Assembly: GCF_026151345.1 (NCBI RefSeq)
Contig: NZ_JAMQPR010000001.1
Location: forward strand, 659,231-723,230
Length of the DNA stretch: 64,000 nucleotides
Reading direction: 5' to 3'
From: Leptospira paudalimensis
Lineage (GTDB): Bacteria > Spirochaetota > Leptospiria > Leptospirales > Leptospiraceae
In this document: positions 1-7,568 of the stretch, piece after piece
Position numbering within the stretch: the first letter of the stretch is position 1
Layout: each line of letters opens with the position of its first letter
Made by a program: the position numbers and the translations under genes
Notes under the pieces: model-generated
Told to the model about the DNA's origin: nothing
Seen by the model: only the letters and a program-made list of their open reading frames with translations
The model's database searches: none

Positions 1-1003
1 TGATCGTAGATTCCAACCAATTGATTTTTTCAATTGGAGATCCAGGATCCCATAAATCATTTCCTTCTAGGATTTCTTCTTTTGCTCCAGGAGTTCTCCG
101 TTCGGGAAATGGAACAAGGTATGGTAGTGCTTTATCTTTATAATATCGATATGTGATTTCCGAAATATCAGCTTCAATACCCATACTTTTACAAATGGTT
201 GAATAATCAGAAGGAGAAAGTGAATTTTTGGAACCAGTGACTCCTTCTAATGGAAATAGTTCGGAAGAAATTTCTACATCTGATAAACCAGAAGGTGGAC
301 TCATCCCTTTCCCTGCATCAAGTGTGTCTAATAACGATTTTAACTGATTTGATTCAGATTCTTTTTCCCCTTCAAAAAAATAAGGGAAACAAATACTAGC
401 AAAATCGAACATACCTTTTGACCAATCATTGGGGAAATTTCGAATCATACGAGAGACTAAAGCAGCGTCCGATTGGATTTGGTCACTTAACGTGCCTTCG
501 GTGAGAGTTCCAGTGGGAAGTGCCCACAATAACTCATAAGTACGCATATAAAAATTCCAAAATGGATCCTTCTGTTTTCCTAACTTTAGGTATACTTCTT
601 CCATTCTTAAATGATTTTGTCGTTTGAGATGGTCGTTGATAAACAAATCTTCGTAAATATTCACGATCATCGGAGTTAGGTGATTTAGCCTTGGCATGGC
701 AACGTTCGATATATAAACAAGTTTTGCTTGGTCGGCCAAATCACCTGGGCAATACACATGGTGTCCGATTTCATGTCCTAAAATTTCCAATGCAAAATCT
801 TCGAGATGATAGTTTTGGATTTGGTTCACAGAAAGTAAGACTCTATGGTCTTTTAAGCGAATGGCAGCAAAGGATGTAGTGAGTCCTTCTGTTTTTTCCT
901 CTTCTTCTGAAAATAAAAATTTTGCAGGTGATAGTTTTACATAATCACTCCAAAGTTTGAGAGCTTCTTCCCATTTTGATTCCCAAACCTTGACAAAATC
1001 CAC
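1..1003 (-). CDS. Putative zinc metallopeptidase (HExxH), partial, runs off the left edge
   Basis: The reading frame is open from a GTG at 1003 to the window edge (334 codons seen). The GTG directly follows the TAA of the upstream gene and has a GGGGAGA ribosome site about 7 bases before it. Residues 77-82 read HEIGHH, a classic HExxH zinc site. About 33 residues later comes NIYEDLFIND (115-124), resembling the NxxxDxxxN helix that supplies the third ligand in predicted metallopeptidases paired with MoxR ATPases. No signal peptide is seen, so a cytoplasmic location is likely. It is the last visible gene of a coupled run with an AAA ATPase. A VWA domain could lie beyond the edge; that is inference. 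Substrate unknown. Confidence 0.8.
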   Translation of the reverse strand, partial: MDFVKVWESKWEEALKLWSDYVKLSPAKFLFSEEEEKTEGLTTSFAAIRLKDHRVLLSVNQIQNYHLEDFALEILGHEIGHHVYCPGDLADQAKLVYISNVAMPRLNHLTPMIVNIYEDLFINDHLKRQNHLRMEEVYLKLGKQKDPFWNFYMRTYELLWALPTGTLTEGTLSDQIQSDAALVSRMIRNFPNDWSKGMFDFASICFPYFFEGEKESESNQLKSLLDTLDAGKGMSPPSGLSDVEISSELFPLEGVTGSKNSLSPSDYSTICKSMGIEADISEITYRYYKDKALPYLVPFPERRTPGAKEEILEGNDLWDPGSPIEKINWLESTI

Positions 1004-1942
1004 TTAGGTTCTCCCCAAATAGAATAAGTATAACTGATACGAATGTTTTAACGTGTAAAGAGCATAGGTTTCCGTTTCAAAGGTAGATGTGATTGAATTT
1101 GGATCCAATTTTTGTGCGAGGATTTGTTTCCAAACATTGGATACTGGAGAACTTGTGATGGTGGGTGACATTGGAGGTTCAATTGAGTACAAACTCGTTC
1201 CAAACTCATCAACAAATAGTTGGTACCAAGATTCCCCTGATGATACCAAGACGTTTCCAAGATTTGCATATAGTTTAGGAAGATTTGTGAAATTGCCACC
1301 TAACAAAGTGTATCCAGGTATGGAACGAAAGTGGAAATTTCCTTTTGGAGTTTGGTTTTGGGTTGATGGAACAAAGGGAGATTGGATCGAAGTCTCATCG
1401 ATTCCGAGTATCTTTTTACATTCTGTTTTTAGATCATCACCTAGAAGTGGAAACAAAGATTGGATCACTTCACGGTATTCTGGTTTTCCACTCGCCCAAT
1501 ACAAAACAGCCAAAACAATTTTTAGTTCTTCCATGGTTTGTACTTTTGGAAGCAGTGAAAGTAATCGTTTTAAATATAATTCTTTTTTTCCATCTTCCAC
1601 TTTTGAGATGGCATTCGAAAAATAAGGAATGAATAGGTTTGGGCTTTTTTTTAGGTTAGGGTGGCATTCTTTGATGACTTGGTAAAAAAAAGGTTCAAAG
1701 TTCCCCAGTCGTTGCAGAAACTGTTTTGAAAGGAGCCTAACAAATGTTTCAAAGAGAGATAAAATCACACCTTCTTCCCATTGCCAAACAAAATTGAAAA
1801 ACAATGAGTCAAAAAAAAGGACTAAATGATGGGATACATCTTCCTCTGTGATTTGTGGGTTTAGTTTCCTTGCGGCAAAAATGATTTGATTACATACTTC
1901 CTTTTCTTTTTTTAAGGTATCCTTCCATGAAGTGGAGTTCAT
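1004..1942 (-). CDS. Hypothetical protein between MoxR-like ATPase and metallopeptidase
   Basis: I do not recognise this 312-aa protein. It has no signal peptide, membrane segment or known motif. The first two thirds look helical and leucine/phenylalanine-rich; the last third is richer in Gly, Pro and Ser. The ATG at 1942 overlaps the ATPase stop in an ATGA junction, which favours it over an in-frame GTG at 1960. The TAA at 1004 abuts the GTG of the metallopeptidase. Being locked between an AAA ATPase and a peptidase suggests an adaptor or substrate-recognition partner. That is inference from context only. Confidence 0.7.
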   Translation of the reverse strand: MNSTSWKDTLKKEKEVCNQIIFAARKLNPQITEEDVSHHLVLFFDSLFFNFVWQWEEGVILSLFETFVRLLSKQFLQRLGNFEPFFYQVIKECHPNLKKSPNLFIPYFSNAISKVEDGKKELYLKRLLSLLPKVQTMEELKIVLAVLYWASGKPEYREVIQSLFPLLGDDLKTECKKILGIDETSIQSPFVPSTQNQTPKGNFHFRSIPGYTLLGGNFTNLPKLYANLGNVLVSSGESWYQLFVDEFGTSLYSIEPPMSPTITSSPVSNVWKQILAQKLDPNSITSTFETETYALYTLKHSYQLYLFYLGRT

Positions 1943-3516
1943 ACATTCGATTCCGCCCACTTTAAATAATTTGTATACCTTTGGTGTAAATACTTTAAGT
2001 TTAATAAATCATCAAACATATGCCCGTATAACTTTCGTTGTTTGGATATTGATTCGATTTCTTTCTCAATTTCTACAAGTCTTTGTTTGGTTTCTTTTGC
2101 CGATAAACCTTCCAATCCCATTTCGAATGTTTCCGAAAGTTTGGCAATTTTATCGTTTTTATCTAAACCAAGTCGTTCGTATTCGCTGAGTGATAATGTA
2201 AATAATTTTCGAATCCAACTCACTCGATCACTGCGGTAAATTTGGTTATCTGCTTCTTCAAAAAAGGGTGAGTCTATATTTTGAACCAATTTATCATGTA
2301 AAACAAATGGTAATACGTGGCTTAGGTCATCGAGTGTTACTTCACGGAGTCCCCTAAAATAAGCGAGTGCCTTTGCATAATTGATACAAGTAAAGATGGC
2401 TCGTACACTCAGTCCATTTTTTGTTTGGGATCCGATGTCTTTGATTTTATCTTTTCCGGTTTCTAAAGAAGACAACCTGCTAAAATCAGTGGCACTTAGT
2501 TTTGCAGTGTCCTTGGTTTTGTATTCCAATTGTTCACCTGCATATTCCATAAATTCAAATTGAGAGGCAAAAAATTCCATCCGACGTCGAAGACCTGGTG
2601 GAAAGTTTACTTGTTTGATTTGTTCCCCAATGTTTTTCATTTCCTCTTCCGAAAAAATGATTTCTTTGGGTACGAGGGATTCGGGTTTATAACCTTCTTC
2701 AACCCTTTGGATGAGTTCTTTGATAAAGCGAGTGTTAAAGTGTGGAGCCTTTACTACTACATCAATCCTATCCTTTAGTGCTTCAATGACTTGGTAAGTA
2801 CCACCACCTGCATCATCATTTGCAGTTAAATACCAAGCGGCATCAGGACATTCATAAATTTGGTCATAAATCTCAGCGTAGTTATCTCCCATGATTGTGA
2901 GTAGGGCAGACTGGGTCCTTGTGGGAATCCGATTGTATTCATCGATGATTTTTACTTGCATCCCAAGCCATTTTCGCCATGCAATTTTGATTTCATCCAT
3001 TGATTTGGCTTGCATCATATCACTTGGAAGAGGGTTCCCTAATAGATCTGTAATTGTCATCTGTGGTTGGCCATGTTGAATGGCTCGTTTGATTTCTTTG
3101 ATGGAATAACCAGCAAGAACTCCCATTAGAATTGCCGATGCAGTTTTTCCTCGCCCGGGTCCACCAACTAACAAACATTTTCCTTTTACGATCAGAGATA
3201 ATAGAGGGAGTAAAACAAAACTCGAATAACTTTGTGCAGTTGGGAGTGTGATAGTGGATTTAGAATCACCAATCGAAAACCTTAATGGTGGTGTGTCATT
3301 GTATTCAATGTCATAAAACGGATTGATGATGGCAAAGTTTGTGATCCAAAAATATGCCTTCCTTAATTTTTCATCCAAATCAAGGTTTTGTGTATCCCCC
3401 TTTCCCAAAGGGATTGGACCATCTTCCAGAATGTCTGAGATATCGAATTTTTTCTCCTTACTCTTGTTTTGTGGGATGGTTGGTGATGCAGAAAGTTTAT
3501 TTGGAGTCGAAGTCAT
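1939..3516 (-). CDS. MoxR-like AAA+ ATPase
   Basis: A 525-aa AAA+ ATPase of the MoxR/RavA/CbbQ kind, a group that remodels proteins or loads metal centres, often with VWA-domain partners. Walker A is GGPGRGKT at about residues 118-125. Walker B is IIDEYNR at about 190. A sensor-like stretch (LTANDD, then EALKDRIDV) matches the family's ATQNP...DRF region. The C-terminal part is helical. The ATG at 3516 is chosen because it overlaps the upstream stop (ATGA) and has AAAGGA six bases before it; an in-frame GTG at 3549 has neither. It is coupled on both sides to unknown proteins, with a HExxH peptidase two genes on, so the gene set probably acts as one machine. Confidence 0.88.
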   Translation of the reverse strand: MTSTPNKLSASPTIPQNKSKEKKFDISDILEDGPIPLGKGDTQNLDLDEKLRKAYFWITNFAIINPFYDIEYNDTPPLRFSIGDSKSTITLPTAQSYSSFVLLPLLSLIVKGKCLLVGGPGRGKTASAILMGVLAGYSIKEIKRAIQHGQPQMTITDLLGNPLPSDMMQAKSMDEIKIAWRKWLGMQVKIIDEYNRIPTRTQSALLTIMGDNYAEIYDQIYECPDAAWYLTANDDAGGGTYQVIEALKDRIDVVVKAPHFNTRFIKELIQRVEEGYKPESLVPKEIIFSEEEMKNIGEQIKQVNFPPGLRRRMEFFASQFEFMEYAGEQLEYKTKDTAKLSATDFSRLSSLETGKDKIKDIGSQTKNGLSVRAIFTCINYAKALAYFRGLREVTLDDLSHVLPFVLHDKLVQNIDSPFFEEADNQIYRSDRVSWIRKLFTLSLSEYERLGLDKNDKIAKLSETFEMGLEGLSAKETKQRLVEIEKEIESISKQRKLYGHMFDDLLNLKYLHQRYTNYLKWAESNV

Positions 3517-4094
3517 CGTTTTTCCTTTAGAGTTACTTCTGCTAAACACCCGTTTTGTGATTCAATTTTGAATTCTGGAGTTAAGATGAAAATTTGATTG
3601 GGGTAGTTTTTTTCCATTTGAAACTTAGGAAGTTTGTCCAAAGGAATGGAAACTTGTTTTTTCCCTTTTTCTTGGAAAGGATATACAAATGCAATTTTAT
3701 CTTTTGGCATTCGTAATTCTTTATCCACATTGATGCTCTCTCTTAGTAAAAAACGTAATGTGAAGGGAGGAATGGTTTCGCCTGGGCACGCTTCTACATC
3801 TAGGGATTGGAATGTTCTTGGTTGGAACACTTCTCCATCCCAAACATGGGAAAGTTTCATTTCTAAGAAAAAATCAAAATCGAGTGGCGAGTTTCGAATC
3901 TTTCTCCAAACTGTGGAAGGATTTTTGTCTAATAAAAGCGAAAGACCATTGGAAGCCGTGGCATCCTCAATACGAAATGGTGGATTTTCTTTGTAACCTT
4001 CTATCTTTTTGTTTGTTCCGGAAACTAAAAAGTAATTTCCAAACAATACAAATACAATGGCAGAGAAAATTGGGATTACGATTACAGGTCTCAT
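3513..4094 (-). CDS. Membrane-anchored protein with discoidin-like fold
   Basis: A 193-aa protein with an uncleaved-looking N-terminal hydrophobic segment (about residues 2-25) that would place the rest outside the cytoplasmic membrane. The stretch around DKNPSTVWRK resembles the DGxxxTxW signature of F5/8 type C (discoidin) and NADase-type glycan-binding domains, common in Leptospira envelope proteins. I judge that likely but not certain. The ATG at 4094 is chosen because the signal anchor starts there; the longer reading frame to 4232 adds an unconvincing Pro-rich leader. No clear ribosome site is visible. It is the first gene of the ATPase/peptidase run, overlapping the ATPase by four bases. 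Confidence 0.7.
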   Translation of the reverse strand: MRPVIVIPIFSAIVFVLFGNYFLVSGTNKKIEGYKENPPFRIEDATASNGLSLLLDKNPSTVWRKIRNSPLDFDFFLEMKLSHVWDGEVFQPRTFQSLDVEACPGETIPPFTLRFLLRESINVDKELRMPKDKIAFVYPFQEKGKKQVSIPLDKLPKFQMEKNYPNQIFILTPEFKIESQNGCLAEVTLKEKR

Positions 4095-4167
4095 AGAAAG
4101 AAAAAATGATACTGAATGCGAAAATGGGCTACTTCTTTTTTTATTTACACCAACTGTTGGAGTCTTT
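4095..4167. promoter_or_regulatory. Divergent intergenic region
   Basis: These 73 bases separate the minus-strand ATPase/peptidase run from the plus-strand oxidoreductase and must carry both start signals. They are A/T-rich. I could not pick a confident -35/-10 pair on either strand. TGGAG lies before the plus-strand ATG at 4168. Confidence 0.4.
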
Positions 4168-5082
4168 ATGAAAATAGGAATTTTAGGTGGAACGGGCCTG
4201 ATTGGAACGTCATTCATCACCACAGCGATCAAAAACGGCCATCAATTTCGTGTTTTTTCTCGTCAGAAATCCATTCCCAAATCTCTTTCCTCAATCTCTG
4301 GCATAGAATTTGTAACTTGCATTCTTCCCCAATCTTCCGATTTAGAGGGGCTTGATGCCATCATCAATTTAGTTGGCGAGCCGATTGCGGGCGTTAGGTG
4401 GACTGAAGAAAGAAAACAGTTAATCAGTACTTCGAGAATCGAATTCACTCGAGGGCTAGTTGCTCGTATCTTAGATTTAAAACAACCACCCAAAGTTTTT
4501 TTGAATGCAAGTGCAGTTGGTTATTATGGAATGTCTGAGTCCGAACACCTTGCGTACACAGAAACCTCACCACCGGGAGATGATTTTTTAGCAAAACTCT
4601 GTGTTGAATGGGAAAACCAAACAAATCCTCTGAAAGTGAATGGAATCCGCACGGTTTTACTCCGAACAGGGATTGTACTTTCTCCAAAAGGTGGTGCATT
4701 GGAAAAGATGATTCCGCCATTTCTTCTTGGAGTAGGAGGTGCGATTGCTTCTGGACAACAAGGTATGAGTTGGATTCATATATCCGATTTTATCAAAGCA
4801 ACGATTCACCTAATGACAAATGAACAAACAAATGGAGCTTATAATTTAGTTTCTCCCAACCCCACAAGTAATGCAGAGTTTTCCAAACAATTGGCAAAAA
4901 CTTTAAAACGCCCAAATCTTTTTAAGGTACCTAGTTTCGCTATACAAGCGTTATTTGGAGAAGGCAGTGTCGTTGTGACAAAAGGGCAGTATGTAGTGCC
5001 TGAACGATTGTTACAATCGGGATATGAGTTTCAGTTTCAAAATTTAGATGCGGCACTCTCAAATCTTTTAGAAAAAAACTGA
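4168..5082 (+). CDS. TIGR01777 family oxidoreductase (SDR39U1/YfcH-like epimerase)
   Basis: A 304-aa extended short-chain dehydrogenase-like protein. The N-terminus has the Rossmann motif GGTGLIG (about residues 7-13). NLVGEPIAG and ASAVGYYG match the TIGR01777/YfcH family, as does the C-terminal DUF1731-like segment with SWIHISDF and VPSFAIQALFGE. It should bind NAD(P)(H); the substrate is unknown for the whole family. The ATG at 4168 places the Rossmann fold at the N-terminus as usual and follows TGGAG. The upstream in-frame ATG at 4057 would run into the divergent gene. Length is normal for the family. Confidence 0.92.
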   Translation: MKIGILGGTGLIGTSFITTAIKNGHQFRVFSRQKSIPKSLSSISGIEFVTCILPQSSDLEGLDAIINLVGEPIAGVRWTEERKQLISTSRIEFTRGLVARILDLKQPPKVFLNASAVGYYGMSESEHLAYTETSPPGDDFLAKLCVEWENQTNPLKVNGIRTVLLRTGIVLSPKGGALEKMIPPFLLGVGGAIASGQQGMSWIHISDFIKATIHLMTNEQTNGAYNLVSPNPTSNAEFSKQLAKTLKRPNLFKVPSFAIQALFGEGSVVVTKGQYVVPERLLQSGYEFQFQNLDAALSNLLEKN

Positions 5083-5145
5083 TTTCTTCTTTTCAAAAGA
5101 TGAGAAGGGCAGGAGACTGGAGCCATCCTTATCTCGGAGTAAGAA

Positions 5146-5550
5146 ATGAACTCAAAAAAAGTATTAGTCTCTCTACTCGCTGTCTCCTTCGCATTTGTGA
5201 TGGTGGCTTGTGGCGACTCCAAACCAAAAGAAGAAGCACCTGCAGTGCAAGAAACCAGTGCCAGTGCTGATCCTGATTTAGCGAAAGGGGAAGAACTTTA
5301 CCTCCAAAACTGTTCTTCTTGCCATGGTGAAAAAGGGGCTGGTGACGGAGCTGCTGCAGCTGCACTCAATCCAAAACCACGTAACTACAAAGCTCCAGCT
5401 GCTGAGTGGAAAAATGGAAACACAATCGCAGGAATCACTAAAACTTTGAAAGAAGGAATCAAAGGATCTCCAATGGTAGCTTATGGCCATTTGGGTGATG
5501 ACAATGTCAAAATCCTTGCAAAATACGTAGAACACCTTTCTAAAAATTAA
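5146..5550 (+). CDS. Cytochrome c lipoprotein
   Basis: A 134-aa class I c-type cytochrome. The N-terminus is a signal peptide ending in a lipobox-like VMVAC, with Cys22 as the probable lipidated residue. An acidic, Ala-rich linker follows, then the heme site CSSCH at 56-60. The Met in GSPMVAYGHL is the probable sixth heme ligand. It should shuttle electrons at the periplasmic face, perhaps to the caa3 oxidase encoded about 9 kb away; that link is inferred. A good ribosome site (CGGAG) precedes the ATG. A hairpin follows the gene. Confidence 0.9.
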   Translation: MNSKKVLVSLLAVSFAFVMVACGDSKPKEEAPAVQETSASADPDLAKGEELYLQNCSSCHGEKGAGDGAAAAALNPKPRNYKAPAAEWKNGNTIAGITKTLKEGIKGSPMVAYGHLGDDNVKILAKYVEHLSKN

Positions 5551-5558
5551 ATTGCCTT

Positions 5559-5591
5559 ATTTCGGTTCCGTTTTTTTGGCGGAACCGAAAT
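5559..5591. terminator. Perfect inverted repeat after cytochrome c
   Basis: Arms ATTTCGGTTCCG (5559-5570) and CGGAACCGAAAT (5580-5591) are fully complementary over 12 bp, with a 9-base loop rich in T. No T-run follows on the plus strand, so it is not a textbook intrinsic terminator. It may end or stabilise the cytochrome c message. The next gene starts 10 bases later. Confidence 0.5.
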
Positions 5592-5600
5592 CCTTCCTAT

Positions 5601-5822
5601 ATGAGCCAAATCGTTAAAAAAGCTGACCGACCCACTTGTGATTGTGGAACCACTCGCGAGGATGAAAACGCGCGTAAGGTTGTGAAATATTCAACTTGGG
5701 GACTGATCGCCATGGGACTTGTCGGGATATCTGCTACACCTACAGACGTCTACTTTGTTTGCCGTAAATGCAAACAACCCTTCGGTCGATTGACAAAAGA
5801 AGAAAGAAAATCGAAATCCTAA
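5601..5822 (+). CDS. Small Cys-rich membrane protein
   Basis: A 73-aa protein with a CxC pair near residues 13-15 (CDCG) and a CxxC pair near 54-57 (CRKCKQPFG), together able to form a zinc ribbon. Between them lies a short hydrophobic stretch (WGLIAMGLVGIS) that could be a membrane segment. I do not recognise the family. The start lies 10 bases after the hairpin and lacks a strong ribosome site. The STAS gene follows after a short gap. Function unknown. Confidence 0.65.
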   Translation: MSQIVKKADRPTCDCGTTREDENARKVVKYSTWGLIAMGLVGISATPTDVYFVCRKCKQPFGRLTKEERKSKS

Positions 5823-5867
5823 TTTTTGTTGACCCGCGTTCTTAGTGGAATTCCCTGGAGGCTAATG

Positions 5868-6215
5868 ATGGAAGAGTTTAAGATTCGATTGGGTTTTGAG
5901 AATGGTGGAAACCTCCCTGTGATCCACATTTCTGGCGAAATCACATCCGAAGCGGAAGAAGAAATTGTGCAATCTTACGAATCGATTCCACAAGACAAAC
6001 GCACACGAGTGATCCTCAACTTTTCCGAAACCTCGTACATCAACTCAGCTGGCATCGCCACTCTCATCAGTCTCATTACAAAATCTTCTGAGAACCAAGG
6101 TAAAATTGAATTCGCAGGTCTCAACACCCACTTTCGAAAGGTGATGGACATTGTGGGTTTAACTGATTTTGTTCTCATCCACGATTCTCTCAATTCTGCA
6201 CTCGCCCAAGTGTAA
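5868..6215 (+). CDS. STAS-domain anti-sigma factor antagonist
   Basis: A 115-aa single STAS domain of the SpoIIAA/RsbV kind. The signature YINSAGIATLISL carries the serine (in NSAG) that is phosphorylated by a cognate anti-sigma kinase and released by a SpoIIE/PP2C phosphatase. The ATG at 5868 is chosen because GGAGG sits six bases upstream; an ATG at 5865 is too close to it, and a TTG reading at 5826 has no support. Several SpoIIE phosphatases in this window are possible partners, the nearest being two genes downstream. The kinase partner is not visible here. Confidence 0.9.
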   Translation: MEEFKIRLGFENGGNLPVIHISGEITSEAEEEIVQSYESIPQDKRTRVILNFSETSYINSAGIATLISLITKSSENQGKIEFAGLNTHFRKVMDIVGLTDFVLIHDSLNSALAQV

Positions 6216-6271
6216 ATTCTTCTAGATTCCTAACTTACGTTTGGTAAGATAGGAGGGAGAGAGGTCTTTTC

Positions 6272-7552
6272 ATGAGTGAAGTGGAAATCCACATCAAAGG
6301 CAAAACATATAAACTTCCAGTGATTACTGGTACTGATGGAAAAGAAGGTATCGACCTTACTGACTTTTACCGAAAAACAGGGCTTGTCACTGTAGACCCT
6401 GGTCTTTTTAATACTGCCCTTGGTTTATCAAAGGTTTCTAGAAGGGATCCCGAAAAAGGGGAACTCACTTACCGCGGATATGACTTAAAAGAATTAGCAT
6501 ACCAATCTACTTTTGTTGAAACTTCATTTTTATTAATTTATGGAAATCTTCCCACAAAACAAGAGTTAAATGACTTTTCGGGTCGCCTCTCCAAACACTC
6601 TATGATCCATGAAGATATGTTAAATCTATTCGATGGATTTCCAGGTGTAGCTAACCCTCTTGCTGTTCTATCTGTGATGGTAACTTCTTTATCGAGTTAT
6701 TACTTAGAAGAATACGAAGAAAAATTAGATATGGGTGTGGATTTGATTGCACGTTTACTTGCTAAAATTCGTACCATTGCTGCTTTTACTTACAAACACG
6801 CAGTGGGACATCCTTTTGTATACCCACTCGATAAAAATCCATATTGCACAAACTTCTTGTATATGATGCACAAACTCCCAGCAGACAATTATAATGTCCC
6901 TGAAGAATTTGATCGAATCCTAAACCAAATGTGGATTCTACATGCAGATCACGAACAAAATGTATCCAATACCGCCGTACAAGTAGTAGGTTCCACACAA
7001 GCGAATCTCTTTGCATCTATCTCTGCAGGGATTATGGCACAATGGGGGGCAAGGGAAGGGGGAAGACCTACTGCTGCGATTGGTCTTATAGAAGACATTA
7101 TCAAAACAAAAACTCCTGTTAAAGATTATTTTGAAAGGTTCAAACGGGGAGGACTCACCATCCGTACGAATGGATTTGGACAAAAGGCTTATGATGTGGT
7201 AAGTCCTAGGGCACAGGTCGCAAGAGAGATCATCAAAGAATTTTACAAAAACCGCAAACTCAGTGCGGTAGAAGACATTGCTTTACAAATTGATGAAGTT
7301 GTCTGGAACGATTCTTATTTTATGGAAAATCTTTTGTACCCGAATTTAGAATACTATTCAGGATTAGTGTTCCATACATTGGGAATCCCAAAAAATATGT
7401 TTTCTGTCATGCAAGTGATTGGAAGGCTTCCAGGTTGGCTTGCTCATTGGAGAGAACAAAGGATGAAAGGAGATTTCTCAAAAGTTCGTCCAAAACAAAT
7501 ATATGTGGGCGAAAACCAAAGAAAGTACATTCCAATCGCCAACCGTCTCTAA
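6272..7552 (+). CDS. Citrate synthase homologue with replaced catalytic residues
   Basis: A 426-aa protein collinear with bacterial citrate synthases over its whole length, including HADHEQN (224-230), the NxEYYSG region and the C-terminal VRPKQIYVG. At the three catalytic positions (E. coli H264, H305 and D362) it has Glu262 (WGAREGG where WGPxHGG is usual), Gln304 (GFGQKAY for GFGHRVY) and Glu360 (NLEYYSG for NVDFYSG). Real citrate synthases keep these nearly without exception. It may be a pseudoenzyme or have another condensing or regulatory role; if a TCA enzyme, it would be very unusual. An AGGAGGGAGAGAGG stretch precedes the ATG. No gene symbol is given because activity is doubtful. Confidence 0.85.
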   Translation: MSEVEIHIKGKTYKLPVITGTDGKEGIDLTDFYRKTGLVTVDPGLFNTALGLSKVSRRDPEKGELTYRGYDLKELAYQSTFVETSFLLIYGNLPTKQELNDFSGRLSKHSMIHEDMLNLFDGFPGVANPLAVLSVMVTSLSSYYLEEYEEKLDMGVDLIARLLAKIRTIAAFTYKHAVGHPFVYPLDKNPYCTNFLYMMHKLPADNYNVPEEFDRILNQMWILHADHEQNVSNTAVQVVGSTQANLFASISAGIMAQWGAREGGRPTAAIGLIEDIIKTKTPVKDYFERFKRGGLTIRTNGFGQKAYDVVSPRAQVAREIIKEFYKNRKLSAVEDIALQIDEVVWNDSYFMENLLYPNLEYYSGLVFHTLGIPKNMFSVMQVIGRLPGWLAHWREQRMKGDFSKVRPKQIYVGENQRKYIPIANRL

Positions 7553-7568
7553 GGGGAATCGGGACCAA

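Noticed and set aside
1089..1625. 178-aa open frame on the plus strand
   Set aside because: Opposite the coupled minus-strand gene; no start signal and no protein-like pattern.
4057..4167. Longer N-terminus for the TIGR01777 oxidoreductase
   Set aside because: It would overlap the divergent gene and put 37 unrelated residues before the Rossmann motif.
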